A stretch of 64,000 nucleotides of DNA, taken from Echinicola strongylocentroti (lineage in GTDB: Bacteria; Bacteroidota; Bacteroidia; Cytophagales; Cyclobacteriaceae). Below, in pieces: positions 42,057 through 50,272 of the stretch. A program made the translations under genes and the position numbers. A model generated the notes under the pieces. That model saw only the letters and a program-made list of their open reading frames with translations, had not been told where the DNA came from and did not search any database. How positions within the stretch are numbered: position 1 is the stretch's first letter; each line of letters begins with the position of its first letter. The stretch lies in the NCBI RefSeq assembly GCF_003260975.1, contig NZ_CP030041.1:3519001-3583000 (forward strand), given 5' to 3'.

Positions 42057-42093
42057 AAAAATAACCCTTGAACGTTGGTTGCATTCAAGGGTT
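42057..42093 (-). terminator. Intrinsic terminator of the MaoC-like gene (minus strand)
   Basis: AACCCTTGAA (42063-42072) and TTCAAGGGTT (42084-42093) form a 10-bp stem. On the minus strand it is followed by T6 (the A-run at 42057-42062), 48 bp beyond the MaoC stop. Confidence 0.75.
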
Positions 42094-42140
42094 CTGTTTA
42101 TGGCTTTATTCCTAAAAGTAGAGGGAGATCTCCGACTTTC

Positions 42141-42605
42141 TTATTTAAAGTGATAGAGGAAGATCAGTTTCCCTGTAAAAGCAGGTTTTTTCTGGCCTTT
42201 GATTTCTAGTTTGATGCTCATTTCTGTTTTTACCGTTCCCCTGAGGTTGGTGATATTGGACAAGGAGGCATGGAGCCGTACTTCGCTGTCGACGACTACA
42301 GGTTGTGCAAAGCGCAGTGATTCTATCCCGTAATTGACGAGCATTTTAAGGTTGTTGACCTTTACGATCTGTTCCCAAAGGTAAGGAACAAGAGAAAGCG
42401 TCAGGTAGCCATGTGCGATAGTATTGCCAAAAGCGCCTTCTACTTTGGCCTTTTCTGGGTCGGTATGAATCCACTGATGGTCGAGCGTAGCATCTGCGAA
42501 TTTATTGATTTGATCCTGTGTGATTGTGTGGTATTCAGAAGATCCTAGGCTTTGCCCAATGTATTTTTCGAATTCCTCGAAACTGTTGATGACTAATTGA
42601 CTCAT
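42141..42605 (-). CDS. MaoC-like (R)-enoyl-CoA hydratase/dehydratase
   Basis: 154-residue hot-dog fold protein. The catalytic region FADATLDHQWIHTDPEKAK contains Asp and His (D..QWIH) typical of MaoC hydratases, and GNTIAHGYLTLSL is the acyl-binding segment. It should hydrate trans-2-enoyl thioesters in fatty-acid or PHA-type metabolism. No partner acyl-CoA genes lie nearby. Good terminator downstream on its strand. Confidence 0.9.
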   Translation of the reverse strand: MSQLVINSFEEFEKYIGQSLGSSEYHTITQDQINKFADATLDHQWIHTDPEKAKVEGAFGNTIAHGYLTLSLVPYLWEQIVKVNNLKMLVNYGIESLRFAQPVVVDSEVRLHASLSNITNLRGTVKTEMSIKLEIKGQKKPAFTGKLIFLYHFK

Positions 42606-42803
42606 AAAGTATTTTGATAATTTAATAGGCGAATATACACAAAAGGCAGTAGATAAGAAACCAGCGGTTTGAGACCTATTGATCCTTCATTTTTGATGTT
42701 TCTATGAACGTTTCTCAAAAAAAGTTATTGTTTTTGAAAAAAAAATAGTTGTTTTGACGAAACTACTTTGTTTTTAAAGAAACACTACTTACTTGATTTT
42801 AAG

Positions 42804-44648
42804 ATGATTGCGATTTTTAAAAAGACGTTGATTATTGTCTTCTCGCTACTTTTATTTATAGATAATATTGCAGCGGCCCAAGATAAAGCAGAAATACAGC
42901 TGATTAATTCAAAGATCAACAGTGCCGAAACCATTCGGCTTACCGATGATTATGAGGTTCTTATCAGTGTAAAAAATAAGATAGTTATTCTCAACAAGGA
43001 TGGGCTGAAGGATGGTAACATTTGGCTTCAGTACAGTGATTTGATGTCTATCGAGGACTTTGGAGGGGAAATCACAGACCAGAGCACTGGTAAAACCATC
43101 GAAAAACTAAAGCTGAAAAATTTTAAGGACGTGTCCTATATCAGTGAAGGGTCAGTGTTTGAGGATGATCGATTGAAATACTATAAGCCGTCTTTCAACC
43201 AGTTTCCAATAGAGGTCTCCTATGAATACACCCAAAAGATCAGCGGAAACATGTATATCCCATCATGGACACCGGAAGGAAGAGCTAAACAGCTGGTAGA
43301 AAAAGCCACCTTGGACCTGGTCTATCCAGAGAAATTGGGACTGCGGTATAAGATGGAAAATATGGAAAAGGCCCCGTTGATTTCCAAAAACGATGGGGAG
43401 GTGATACTAAAGTGGGAATTTGAGAATCTCTTCAGTCTTGATACATCTGAGAAAGATAGTTCGGCTTTAGTGAAAATAGCACCAGAGGAATTTTCCATGG
43501 AAGGCTATGTCGCCGACATGAGTACGTGGAATGGCTTTGGCCAATGGGTGAACGAACTCATGGCTGGAAGAGCAGGACTTTCTCCTCAGGCCAATGCCAC
43601 CGTAGCGGAAATCATCGACACCCTTGAGACAGATCGGGCAAAGGTAAAGGCCTTGTACCGCTATCTGCAACAAAATTACCGCTATGTCAGTATTCAAATG
43701 GGAATCGGAGGTTTTCAGCCTGTCTTTGCCAATGAAGTATATGAAAAGAAATATGGTGACTGTAAGGGGTTGACCTTTTTGATGAAGGCCATGCTCAAAG
43801 AAGCAGGAATTCCTGCCAATTATACTTTAGTGAGAGCAGGAAGCGATGCTGAAGATATTGATGCAGCATTTTCTTCCAACCAGTTTAACCACGCTATTTT
43901 ACAAGTTCCAGCAGAAGGTGATACGGTATGGCTGGAATGTACTTCCAGTACGCTTCCTGCAGGGTTTTTGGGAAGTTTTACGAAGGACCGTCACGTGCTG
44001 GCCGTAACTGATGAAGGGGGCGTTTTGGTCAAAACCCCAAGCTATGACACGGATGAATACAACCAGATCAAAAATATATCTAAGGTGAGCCTTCTTGGCA
44101 ATGGAATGGCTCGTATCCACCAGGTCAAAGAGCTGACGGGTTTTGCAGCCCAAAATTACCTGTATGCTCAGAGCCTTCTCAATGAAAAGGACATCCAAAA
44201 GTACCTCTATCATGACCTGGGATTCAGTGGAGCCCATATTGAGGATTTTGACCTTAGTGTGGATGAGAGCAAAAGTATTCCCTCGGTGGTATTGAACCAC
44301 GATACGTTTTTGCGGCAGTTTTACCAATCCACTAGCAAAAGAATGATCATTACTCCGCAGTTCCAGTCGATAAAAAGTGACCTGCTTAGTAATCGGTTTA
44401 TGAAATGGGAAGAGCAGTGGGAGATCGTGAGTGAGGAAACCTTGGAGCTGGAAAGTGGCGAAAAGGAGATGAATCTATCCGAAGACTTTTTTGATTATAC
44501 CAAAGATATTCGGTTTGTGGACAACATCCTTACCGTAGTGAGGACAGTGGACTTTCATTTTCCTAGCTCCATCGATGAGGATGACTTGGATAAGACCCTC
44601 AAGCAAATAGAACAACTAGATAATCAACCAATATTTTTAAGAAAATGA
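42804..44648 (+). CDS. DUF3857 / transglutaminase-like protein with intact catalytic Cys
   Basis: 614 residues: signal peptide (MIAIFKKTLIIVFSLLLFID..., cleaved near AAAQ), a DUF3857 beta domain (about 60-240) and a transglutaminase-like domain (about 280-390) with KKYGDCKGLTFLMKAML (Cys in GDCKG), a His in FNHAILQVPAEG and the following strand. A C-terminal DUF3858-like beta domain follows. The start is the ATG at 42804, since an in-frame TTG at 42768 adds 12 residues ahead of the signal peptide. Periplasmic role unknown; a protease-like or cross-linking activity is possible. Its stop overlaps the next gene's ATG by 4 bp. Confidence 0.88.
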   Translation: MIAIFKKTLIIVFSLLLFIDNIAAAQDKAEIQLINSKINSAETIRLTDDYEVLISVKNKIVILNKDGLKDGNIWLQYSDLMSIEDFGGEITDQSTGKTIEKLKLKNFKDVSYISEGSVFEDDRLKYYKPSFNQFPIEVSYEYTQKISGNMYIPSWTPEGRAKQLVEKATLDLVYPEKLGLRYKMENMEKAPLISKNDGEVILKWEFENLFSLDTSEKDSSALVKIAPEEFSMEGYVADMSTWNGFGQWVNELMAGRAGLSPQANATVAEIIDTLETDRAKVKALYRYLQQNYRYVSIQMGIGGFQPVFANEVYEKKYGDCKGLTFLMKAMLKEAGIPANYTLVRAGSDAEDIDAAFSSNQFNHAILQVPAEGDTVWLECTSSTLPAGFLGSFTKDRHVLAVTDEGGVLVKTPSYDTDEYNQIKNISKVSLLGNGMARIHQVKELTGFAAQNYLYAQSLLNEKDIQKYLYHDLGFSGAHIEDFDLSVDESKSIPSVVLNHDTFLRQFYQSTSKRMIITPQFQSIKSDLLSNRFMKWEEQWEIVSEETLELESGEKEMNLSEDFFDYTKDIRFVDNILTVVRTVDFHFPSSIDEDDLDKTLKQIEQLDNQPIFLRK

Positions 44649-46606
44649 ACTACTCTACCAAGTGTTATGGAATGGCCATTTTGACTTTGGCCATCCTGAT
44701 TCTATTTACCTCTACGAGTTTTTCCCAAGAGATCAAGCTGGGAAAATACAGTCAGGAAGAGCTTGATATGACTTCCTGTAGTTTTGAGCCCGAAGCCTCG
44801 GCCATAGTGCTGGGAGAGCAGGGCGTCAGCTTTTTTGCACGATCCCATTTGGTCACAGAGATCAAAAGAAGGATCAAGGTGTTTGATAGTGAAAAAGCCA
44901 AGGACCATGCCGACATTACCATTCGCTATTATGTCGGAGAAGATGGTGACATAGAAAATGTCAGTGGGCTGAAGGCACAGGTGATGAATTATGAAAATGG
45001 CAAAGAGGAAACTACCAAGCTGTCCAAAAGTGATTTTTATGATTCAGATGCTGGCAATGGCTATAAGGAAATCCGCTTTACTTTCCCTGAAGTGAAGGAG
45101 GGGGCTATTTTGGAATATGAGTACAAAGTGTATTCAAAATCCATCACATTTATCGATGGCTGGAGTTTTCAGAATGATATTCCTACAGTTTTTTCCCGGT
45201 ATAGGATCGACATTCCCGAGCATTTGGATTATAGGTTTTTGGGGCAAGGGGAAAACTTTGTCTTGGCCAATCAAAGTAAAGAAAGTAGGTACGGCGAAAA
45301 TGAGTGGATACTTACCAATCTCAGGTCGATCAAGCCAGAGCCGTATATGAACAATTTTGTGGATTACCTGGACAGGATCGAATTTCAGCTTGCTGGCTAT
45401 AAGGATTTCAGTAATAATGGGATTTATGAATCCTATTTGGGTTCATGGCAAAAGCTGGCAGACGAACTTTTCAGTATTGACAATTTCAAGTCCTATTTTA
45501 GAAACAATGTAGCCAAAGATCTTCAAGAGATCGAGGTGGAAGGTGATACTGACCTGGCCAAGGCTACCCATATTTACGAATATATTAAGGAGCATTATGG
45601 GCTGAATGATGAGAGGGGATTTGTTCCGAGCCAGTCTGCGAAGCGGCTTATGGATGGCAAAGTGGGCGGTCAGACGGATTTAAACTTGCTTTTTATGGCC
45701 ATGTTACGGGCTCATGGAATCCAGGCCGATCCGTTGCTGATCAGTACCAAGGGCAATGGACGTTCGTATTTGGTGCAGTTTCCTTTTGTGACCCAGTTTA
45801 ATAGGCTGATCGTTCAGGCCGTCATTGATGGAGAGCCTGTTTATGCCGATACTTCCGAGGAGCACATGCCCTTTGGATATTTGCCGATGAACAGCCACGT
45901 GAAGGGAGGCTTTTTGGTGATGGAAAAAGACAGTGGCTTGATCAATGTGACTATAGACCATAAATCGGGTCTCAAGCAGATGGTAGACGTTACCTTTCAG
46001 GGGGATACGGTGCATTATGACCACGCAGTGCGGTATTTGGATTATGATGCAGTGGATTTTTTGGAAGAAAATGGCGGGCTGGCTGTAGAAGATGCCCAAG
46101 AGTGGTTTAAGCTGGAGGAGAATAGTTATGTGGGTGATCTTAGTATGAACAAGAGCATGGATGGTGCCTTGAAGGTGGAGAGCAAATTTGACCTGTACAA
46201 AACCTTTGACCATTCTACAGAAATGCTGTTGGTCAGTCCCATCGTGATTGCCCGTCATAAAGAAAACCCCTTCAAAGTGGATGAGCGGAATTTTCCTGTG
46301 GATTTCAATTACCTCGTGTCCGATAATTATATTACCACTATTCATGTGCCGGAAGGATATGTACTGGATGATTATCCGGAGCAATTGGCCATAACCATGC
46401 CAGGCGGCTTGGCCAAATTTATGTACTTGCCACAGGAGGACAAGGCCAATAAGTTGCTTCGGATCAATATGATGCTTGATATCAACAGTGAAATTGTCCA
46501 TGCTTCCGAATACCAAGAGCTAAAGACATTTATGGAGTTTTTGGTCAATAAACTCCAAGAACCTGTAGTGCTGAAGAAGACAGCGCTTATTTCAGAAGTA
46601 GAATAA
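44645..46606 (+). CDS. DUF3857 / transglutaminase-like protein lacking the catalytic Cys
   Basis: 653 residues, paralogue-like partner of the previous gene and translationally coupled to it (ATGA overlap at 44645-44648). A signal peptide (to about 27, SFSQE) precedes DUF3857 and transglutaminase-like domains. At the position of GDCKG in its neighbour it has KVGGQTDLNLLFMAML, so the nucleophile Cys is replaced and the domain is probably non-catalytic. It could act as a binding or regulatory partner of the upstream enzyme. Followed by a strong terminator. Confidence 0.88.
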   Translation: MNYSTKCYGMAILTLAILILFTSTSFSQEIKLGKYSQEELDMTSCSFEPEASAIVLGEQGVSFFARSHLVTEIKRRIKVFDSEKAKDHADITIRYYVGEDGDIENVSGLKAQVMNYENGKEETTKLSKSDFYDSDAGNGYKEIRFTFPEVKEGAILEYEYKVYSKSITFIDGWSFQNDIPTVFSRYRIDIPEHLDYRFLGQGENFVLANQSKESRYGENEWILTNLRSIKPEPYMNNFVDYLDRIEFQLAGYKDFSNNGIYESYLGSWQKLADELFSIDNFKSYFRNNVAKDLQEIEVEGDTDLAKATHIYEYIKEHYGLNDERGFVPSQSAKRLMDGKVGGQTDLNLLFMAMLRAHGIQADPLLISTKGNGRSYLVQFPFVTQFNRLIVQAVIDGEPVYADTSEEHMPFGYLPMNSHVKGGFLVMEKDSGLINVTIDHKSGLKQMVDVTFQGDTVHYDHAVRYLDYDAVDFLEENGGLAVEDAQEWFKLEENSYVGDLSMNKSMDGALKVESKFDLYKTFDHSTEMLLVSPIVIARHKENPFKVDERNFPVDFNYLVSDNYITTIHVPEGYVLDDYPEQLAITMPGGLAKFMYLPQEDKANKLLRINMMLDINSEIVHASEYQELKTFMEFLVNKLQEPVVLKKTALISEVE

Positions 46607-46611
46607 TCATC

Positions 46612-46645
46612 ACCCGTCTCGTTCACAGAGCGAGACGGGTATTTT
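46612..46645 (+). terminator. Intrinsic terminator after the DUF3857 pair
   Basis: A 10-bp stem, ACCCGTCTCG (46612-46621) and CGAGACGGGT (46631-46640), then ATTTT. R1 copy C begins immediately after it. Confidence 0.85.
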
Positions 46646-46740
46646 AACCCGGTTTATGCATTAGGGATCGTTATGAGGTAGTCTCAGGCCGCAATACCTG
46701 TGCGCCGTGGCGTAGATAGGCTATGCATATTCTGGGTTTA
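46643..46740 (-). repeat. Dispersed intergenic element R1, copy C (internally deleted)
   Basis: 98 bp with both termini of R1 (TTTAACCCGG... and ...TCTGGGTTTA) and the CTGTGCGCCGTGGCGTAGAT block, but the middle including the invertible core is lost. Its right end (46738-46740, TTA) is the stop codon of the helicase gene on the minus strand. Confidence 0.8.
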
Positions 46741-48054
46741 ATTTGCAAGGCTTACTTTGATGGCTTTTCTTTTGATGCGCTGGCCTTTTGAAGCGGCAAT
46801 GGCCTGTGGGTACTTTTCTCTTTTTACAGCTACATAAGAGAAGAAGTCTTTTACTTCGATAAGGCCAAGATCCTCTTTTTCCATAAAGTCAAACTGGAGG
46901 AAGAATCCTACTAGGTCGATTTTGTTGACTTTGTCTTTCTTGCCCTTGTTGATGTGCAAGGTGGCAAACTGCGGTGCTGGCGCATGGTTTTCCGGTGTGG
47001 GAGTAAATTCCTCTGGTTCTTCCTGAAGGTAGTTTGGGAGGTAATCCTTTTCTGTCATCAGCAAAATACATGTGCCCGTAGCTTTCATTCGGGCTGTTCG
47101 GCCATTCCTGTGCAGGTAGGTAGTCTCTTGGGGAGGCAGTTGGTAGTGCACCACATAGTCCAATTCGGGAATGTCTATTCCCCGTGCGGCGATATCGGTG
47201 GCGATCAGCACTTGTGCACTTCCGTTCCGAAATTTGGTCAGCTGGGATTCACGTTCGTCTTGTTCGAGTCCACCACGAAAGAGGGAAAAGATCACTTCGT
47301 GCTGATCCAGGAATTCTCCGATACGGTCACAGGCATCCCGATGATTGGCAAAAACGATGACATTTTGACCTTTCCCCAGGCTTTTGATAAGTGCGAGCAA
47401 TCCTTCCAGTTTGCCCTCTTTTGGAGTGACTATTTTTTGGACCTTGAGGTCTGTGGAGGTGGCTTGCTGGGTCTCCAGTGTATAATGGTCGTCGAAGTCC
47501 AGGTAATAGGGAAGTTCAATAGAACTGGTGGCAGATACCAAGACCTTGTCCGTCACCTGAAAGAGTTGTCCTGTGATGTATTTCATTTGTCCGGCAAATC
47601 CCATTTCGAGGGATTTGTCAAACTCATCAAATATAAGATGGCGGATGGAATCAGGTGAGAACGTTCCCCGTTCCAAGTGATCCTTGATCCGGCCGGGCGT
47701 GCCGACTAAAATGCTTGGTGGCACTGAAAAGTTTTTCCGCTCGATGCTGAACATATGCCCGCCATAGCATGCATTTACTTTGACGGGAAGCTTCATCTGC
47801 TTCAGGACACTTTCTATCTGGAGGACAAGCTCCCTGGTGGGGGCAAGGACCATGGCTTGAATGCCCTCTTTTTCTTCCAGTTTCTCCAACAAGCTGAGCA
47901 GGTAAGCCAAGGTTTTTCCACTGCCCGTAGGGGCGATGAGCATAAGGTTTGCATGCTCCTTTGAAGCTTTTAGTGTTTCCTGCTGCATCTCGTTAAGTGA
48001 CGAAATGCCCAGGTTTTGGAGGATGGTTTGCTGATTTAGATTGGAAAGTGTCAT
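46738..48054 (-). CDS. DEAD-box family RNA helicase with DbpA-like C-terminal RNA-binding domain
   Basis: 438 residues. Helicase motifs in order: NEMQQETL (Q-motif part), APTGSGKT (I), PTRELVLQI (Ia), TPGRIKDH (Ib), DEFD in place of DEAD (II), SATS (III), ARGIDIPELD (V) and HRNGRTAR (VI). Residues about 365-438 resemble the DbpA RNA-binding domain (KKDKVNKIDLVGFFLQ..., IKRKAIKVSLAN), so rRNA or ribosome assembly is the likely arena. The stop codon is formed by the outer bases of R1 copy C. Divergent from the VF530 gene. Confidence 0.9.
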   Translation of the reverse strand: MTLSNLNQQTILQNLGISSLNEMQQETLKASKEHANLMLIAPTGSGKTLAYLLSLLEKLEEKEGIQAMVLAPTRELVLQIESVLKQMKLPVKVNACYGGHMFSIERKNFSVPPSILVGTPGRIKDHLERGTFSPDSIRHLIFDEFDKSLEMGFAGQMKYITGQLFQVTDKVLVSATSSIELPYYLDFDDHYTLETQQATSTDLKVQKIVTPKEGKLEGLLALIKSLGKGQNVIVFANHRDACDRIGEFLDQHEVIFSLFRGGLEQDERESQLTKFRNGSAQVLIATDIAARGIDIPELDYVVHYQLPPQETTYLHRNGRTARMKATGTCILLMTEKDYLPNYLQEEPEEFTPTPENHAPAPQFATLHINKGKKDKVNKIDLVGFFLQFDFMEKEDLGLIEVKDFFSYVAVKREKYPQAIAASKGQRIKRKAIKVSLAN

Positions 48055-48105
48055 GCCTCAAAGGTAATTCAAGTATCTTTATAAATCAGAAATTATTTCG
48101 ATTCG

Positions 48106-48327
48106 ATGGAAGAGCAACCTAATAACCCCATGCACGGGGTAAAACTAGAGCAGATCGTGACCGTGTTGGTCAAATATTATGGCTGGGAGAATCTAGCAGA
48201 TAGAGTGCCTATCAACTGTTTTATCTCTAATCCCAGCATCAAGAGCAGCCTGAAGTTTCTCCGCCGTACCCCATGGGCACGGGACAAAGTGGAGGCGTTG
48301 TACATGGATCTATTGAAGAAAAAGTAG
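48106..48327 (+). CDS. VF530 family DNA-binding protein (DUF2132)
   Basis: 73 residues, [20 protein letters not shown] and [20 protein letters not shown] followed by [15 protein letters not shown]. These are the conserved blocks of the VF530/DUF2132 family, whose structures suggest double-stranded DNA binding. Function in the cell is unknown. It is divergent from the helicase with 51 bp between starts, including TATCTTTA at 48074-48081, a near match to TAnnTTTG. Confidence 0.92.
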   Translation: MEEQPNNPMHGVKLEQIVTVLVKYYGWENLADRVPINCFISNPSIKSSLKFLRRTPWARDKVEALYMDLLKKK

Positions 48328-48412
48328 TTGCTTTAGCATCTATAGGCCAAGAAAGGCACCTCCCACAAAAAAATGCTTCCAACACTAGGGGTCAGCTGAA
48401 GCTTTAAAAGGA

Positions 48413-48439
48413 GGGCGAAACTAACGCCCCCATTTTTAT
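48413..48439. terminator. Terminator between convergent VF530 and haem-binding genes
   Basis: GGGCG (48413-48417) pairs with CGCCC (48425-48429) and is followed by CCATTTTTATTT on the plus strand, overlapping the stop of the minus-strand gene region. Confidence 0.55.
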
Positions 48440-48934
48440 TTAGCGTCTTCGTTTCATGACGAGGCTATCTGCCGGATACTTCTCTTTTAGCATGGCCATT
48501 TGTGACCTTGCCCAGTCGATCAAGGTAGTTTTTTCCTTCTCCGTTAGGTCGGCTTCTGGGTGCATTCCAAGAGCGGTGTATGAACTAAGCGGCATTTCCC
48601 CTTCTTCGACCATCTCTATGATTTCCTCCAATTTGTGGTTTTGACGGGCGATGGGGGCATTGGTGAAGTCGTCAAAGTTTAGGTGGCGCTTTCCGTCCTT
48701 GATGTGGCCATCGAGCCACCAAGCCACCGGTTGGAAGTGGGCGTACCAAGGGTAATCCGTGCTGTTGCTGTGGCAGTCATTGCAGGCTCTCCCGAGAATG
48801 GACGTCACCTCATCAGTGAGCACATAGTCAGCAGCCAATGGTGCTGGCTGGGCATTGGAGCTGTTCTTTTCAGGCCGGAAAAACTGTATGATGATAAATA
48901 TGGCCAAAAGTGCCAAAAGGATTTTTTTTAACAT
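48440..48934 (-). CDS. Haem-binding domain protein (cytochrome-c-like CxxCH)
   Basis: 164 residues. A membrane anchor or signal (MLKKILLALLAIFIIIQFF) precedes a haem-binding domain with CNDCHSNSTDYPWY (CNDCH) and the family block QPVAWWLDGHIKDGKRHLNF, then GEMPLSSYTALGMHPEADLT. This matches the Bacteroidota Haem_bd family, periplasm-facing. Electron-transfer role and partners are not evident here. Confidence 0.9.
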   Translation of the reverse strand: MLKKILLALLAIFIIIQFFRPEKNSSNAQPAPLAADYVLTDEVTSILGRACNDCHSNSTDYPWYAHFQPVAWWLDGHIKDGKRHLNFDDFTNAPIARQNHKLEEIIEMVEEGEMPLSSYTALGMHPEADLTEKEKTTLIDWARSQMAMLKEKYPADSLVMKRRR

Positions 48935-49010
48935 GGTTTGCGTGGTTTGTAATGATCTATTCGTTAAAGATAATCAAACTGCGCAAAAATGAAATGTATT
49001 AAAAACTAAT

Positions 49011-49160
49011 CTGATTATACGCTTTATTGCCAGTAGGTTTTATTTCTCACGGAACGCACAGAACCCCCAGAATGAAAAAAGGCTTTTCTGAGATTCCCAT
49101 GTTTTCTGTGAGCATCTATTTAATTTTCCTGTGATTACTGGTGTCGTTGCGGATAATCAT
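49011..49160 (+). mobile_element. Miniature inverted-repeat element R2, copy 3, with 10-bp target duplication
   Basis: A 150-bp element starting CTGATTATACGC and ending GCGGATAATCAT; the ends are inverted repeats (TGATTATACGC against TGATTATCCGC). AAAAACTAAT occurs directly before (49001-49010) and directly after (49161-49170). It has the same interior as copies 1 and 2 (TTTCTCACGGAACGCACAG, GGCTTTTCTGAGAT, CCTGTGATTACTGGTGTC). Confidence 0.93.
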
Positions 49161-49185
49161 AAAAACTAATTACAGTACAGATAGC

Positions 49186-50112
49186 CTAGTGGGTTTTCTC
49201 CGTAATCAATTTGTCCATTAGGAGGTAGGCTTCCGTGTTGATGTGGGCTTTCCTGCCTAGTGCTATCACAAAATCAATGAACGTAGCCTTTTCTGTTTGA
49301 GGGGCTTCTTGCTCCACGTCAAGTTGCAGGGAAGACTTGGCACTGTAAGGGAAGTTGGACAGCATGTTAAGCGCTTCTTCTACGTCACTGTCTTGCAAAA
49401 CGGTGGTTTTGACATTTGCTACAGCTTGAACCTCCTGCATGAGTTTTTGCAACCGCTTCACCAGTTCTTCTCTTGCCGCTACTTCACCAAAAGTCACATC
49501 ATAAGCGGTGGTGATGGCCGCCAAGGGAGATACAAAAAGGAATTTTTTCCAGAGGACTTTTTTAATCTCTGAGGTGTAGTGGGCATCGATTCCTGCTTTT
49601 TGGAGTAGCGTGGTGATCCACCGGAAATCACCGGACCCTTCTTTGCCAAAAATCACCTTGCCAGGGCCTCCTACATGGTGGATTACTCCGGGCTTTTCAA
49701 TGTTGGAGGCAATATAAATACAGCCTTCTAAAACGGTAGGCGGGTTTTTAGGAAATTGTTGAAGGATGGTTTCGGCAGCATTGATGCCATTTTGTAGGGG
49801 AAGGATTACGGTGTCAGTGGAAATGCAATCTTGAAAATTGGTAATCACTGATGGAAGCGAAAAGGCTTTCGTCGCGATGATCAACAAATCGAGCTGACCT
49901 ATTTTCGCAGGATCATCACTTGCAATGCTTGGTTTGGTATGGATCTGCTGCCCATCGGCGTGTAGGTTAATGCCATTTGTGGAGATTTCTTGCTGGGTAG
50001 TTCCCCGGCAGATAAAGATGATTTCAGCAGCAGGGTCGTTTTGGTAGGCATGGGCCAGTTTTGCGCCAATAAATCCTCCTACTCCTCCTATTCCCAGAAC
50101 ACCAATTTTCAT
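49186..50112 (-). CDS. panE: 2-dehydropantoate 2-reductase
   Basis: 308 residues, ketopantoate reductase family. The N-terminal Rossmann loop is MKIGVLGIGGVGGFIGAKLA (GxGxxG), with IIATKAFSLP and LPLQNGINAAETIL following. KKVLWKKFLFVSPLAAITTA (about 185-205) contains the conserved catalytic Lys. It would reduce ketopantoate with NADPH in pantothenate/CoA synthesis. Members acting on other 2-oxo acids exist, so the symbol is family-level. R2 copy 3 lies just beyond its stop. Confidence 0.85.
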   Translation of the reverse strand: MKIGVLGIGGVGGFIGAKLAHAYQNDPAAEIIFICRGTTQQEISTNGINLHADGQQIHTKPSIASDDPAKIGQLDLLIIATKAFSLPSVITNFQDCISTDTVILPLQNGINAAETILQQFPKNPPTVLEGCIYIASNIEKPGVIHHVGGPGKVIFGKEGSGDFRWITTLLQKAGIDAHYTSEIKKVLWKKFLFVSPLAAITTAYDVTFGEVAAREELVKRLQKLMQEVQAVANVKTTVLQDSDVEEALNMLSNFPYSAKSSLQLDVEQEAPQTEKATFIDFVIALGRKAHINTEAYLLMDKLITEKTH

Positions 50113-50272
50113 TTTTGGATGGGGTTAATGGTAAAATTATTAATGATGGATAAAATGGAGGCTGCCACATAAACCTGTGCTTCGCGATGGGTCAATAAGA
50201 TAACCAAACATCCCGAATACCGCTGATCGGTCGGGGATCAGCAGAATGGATTATGGGGCAGCCTATAATCAA

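Noticed and set aside
45704..46516. 270-codon open frame antisense to the second DUF3857 gene
   Set aside because: Composition is His- and Ile-rich without domain motifs and is fully inside a gene with clear domains, so I treat it as a shadow.
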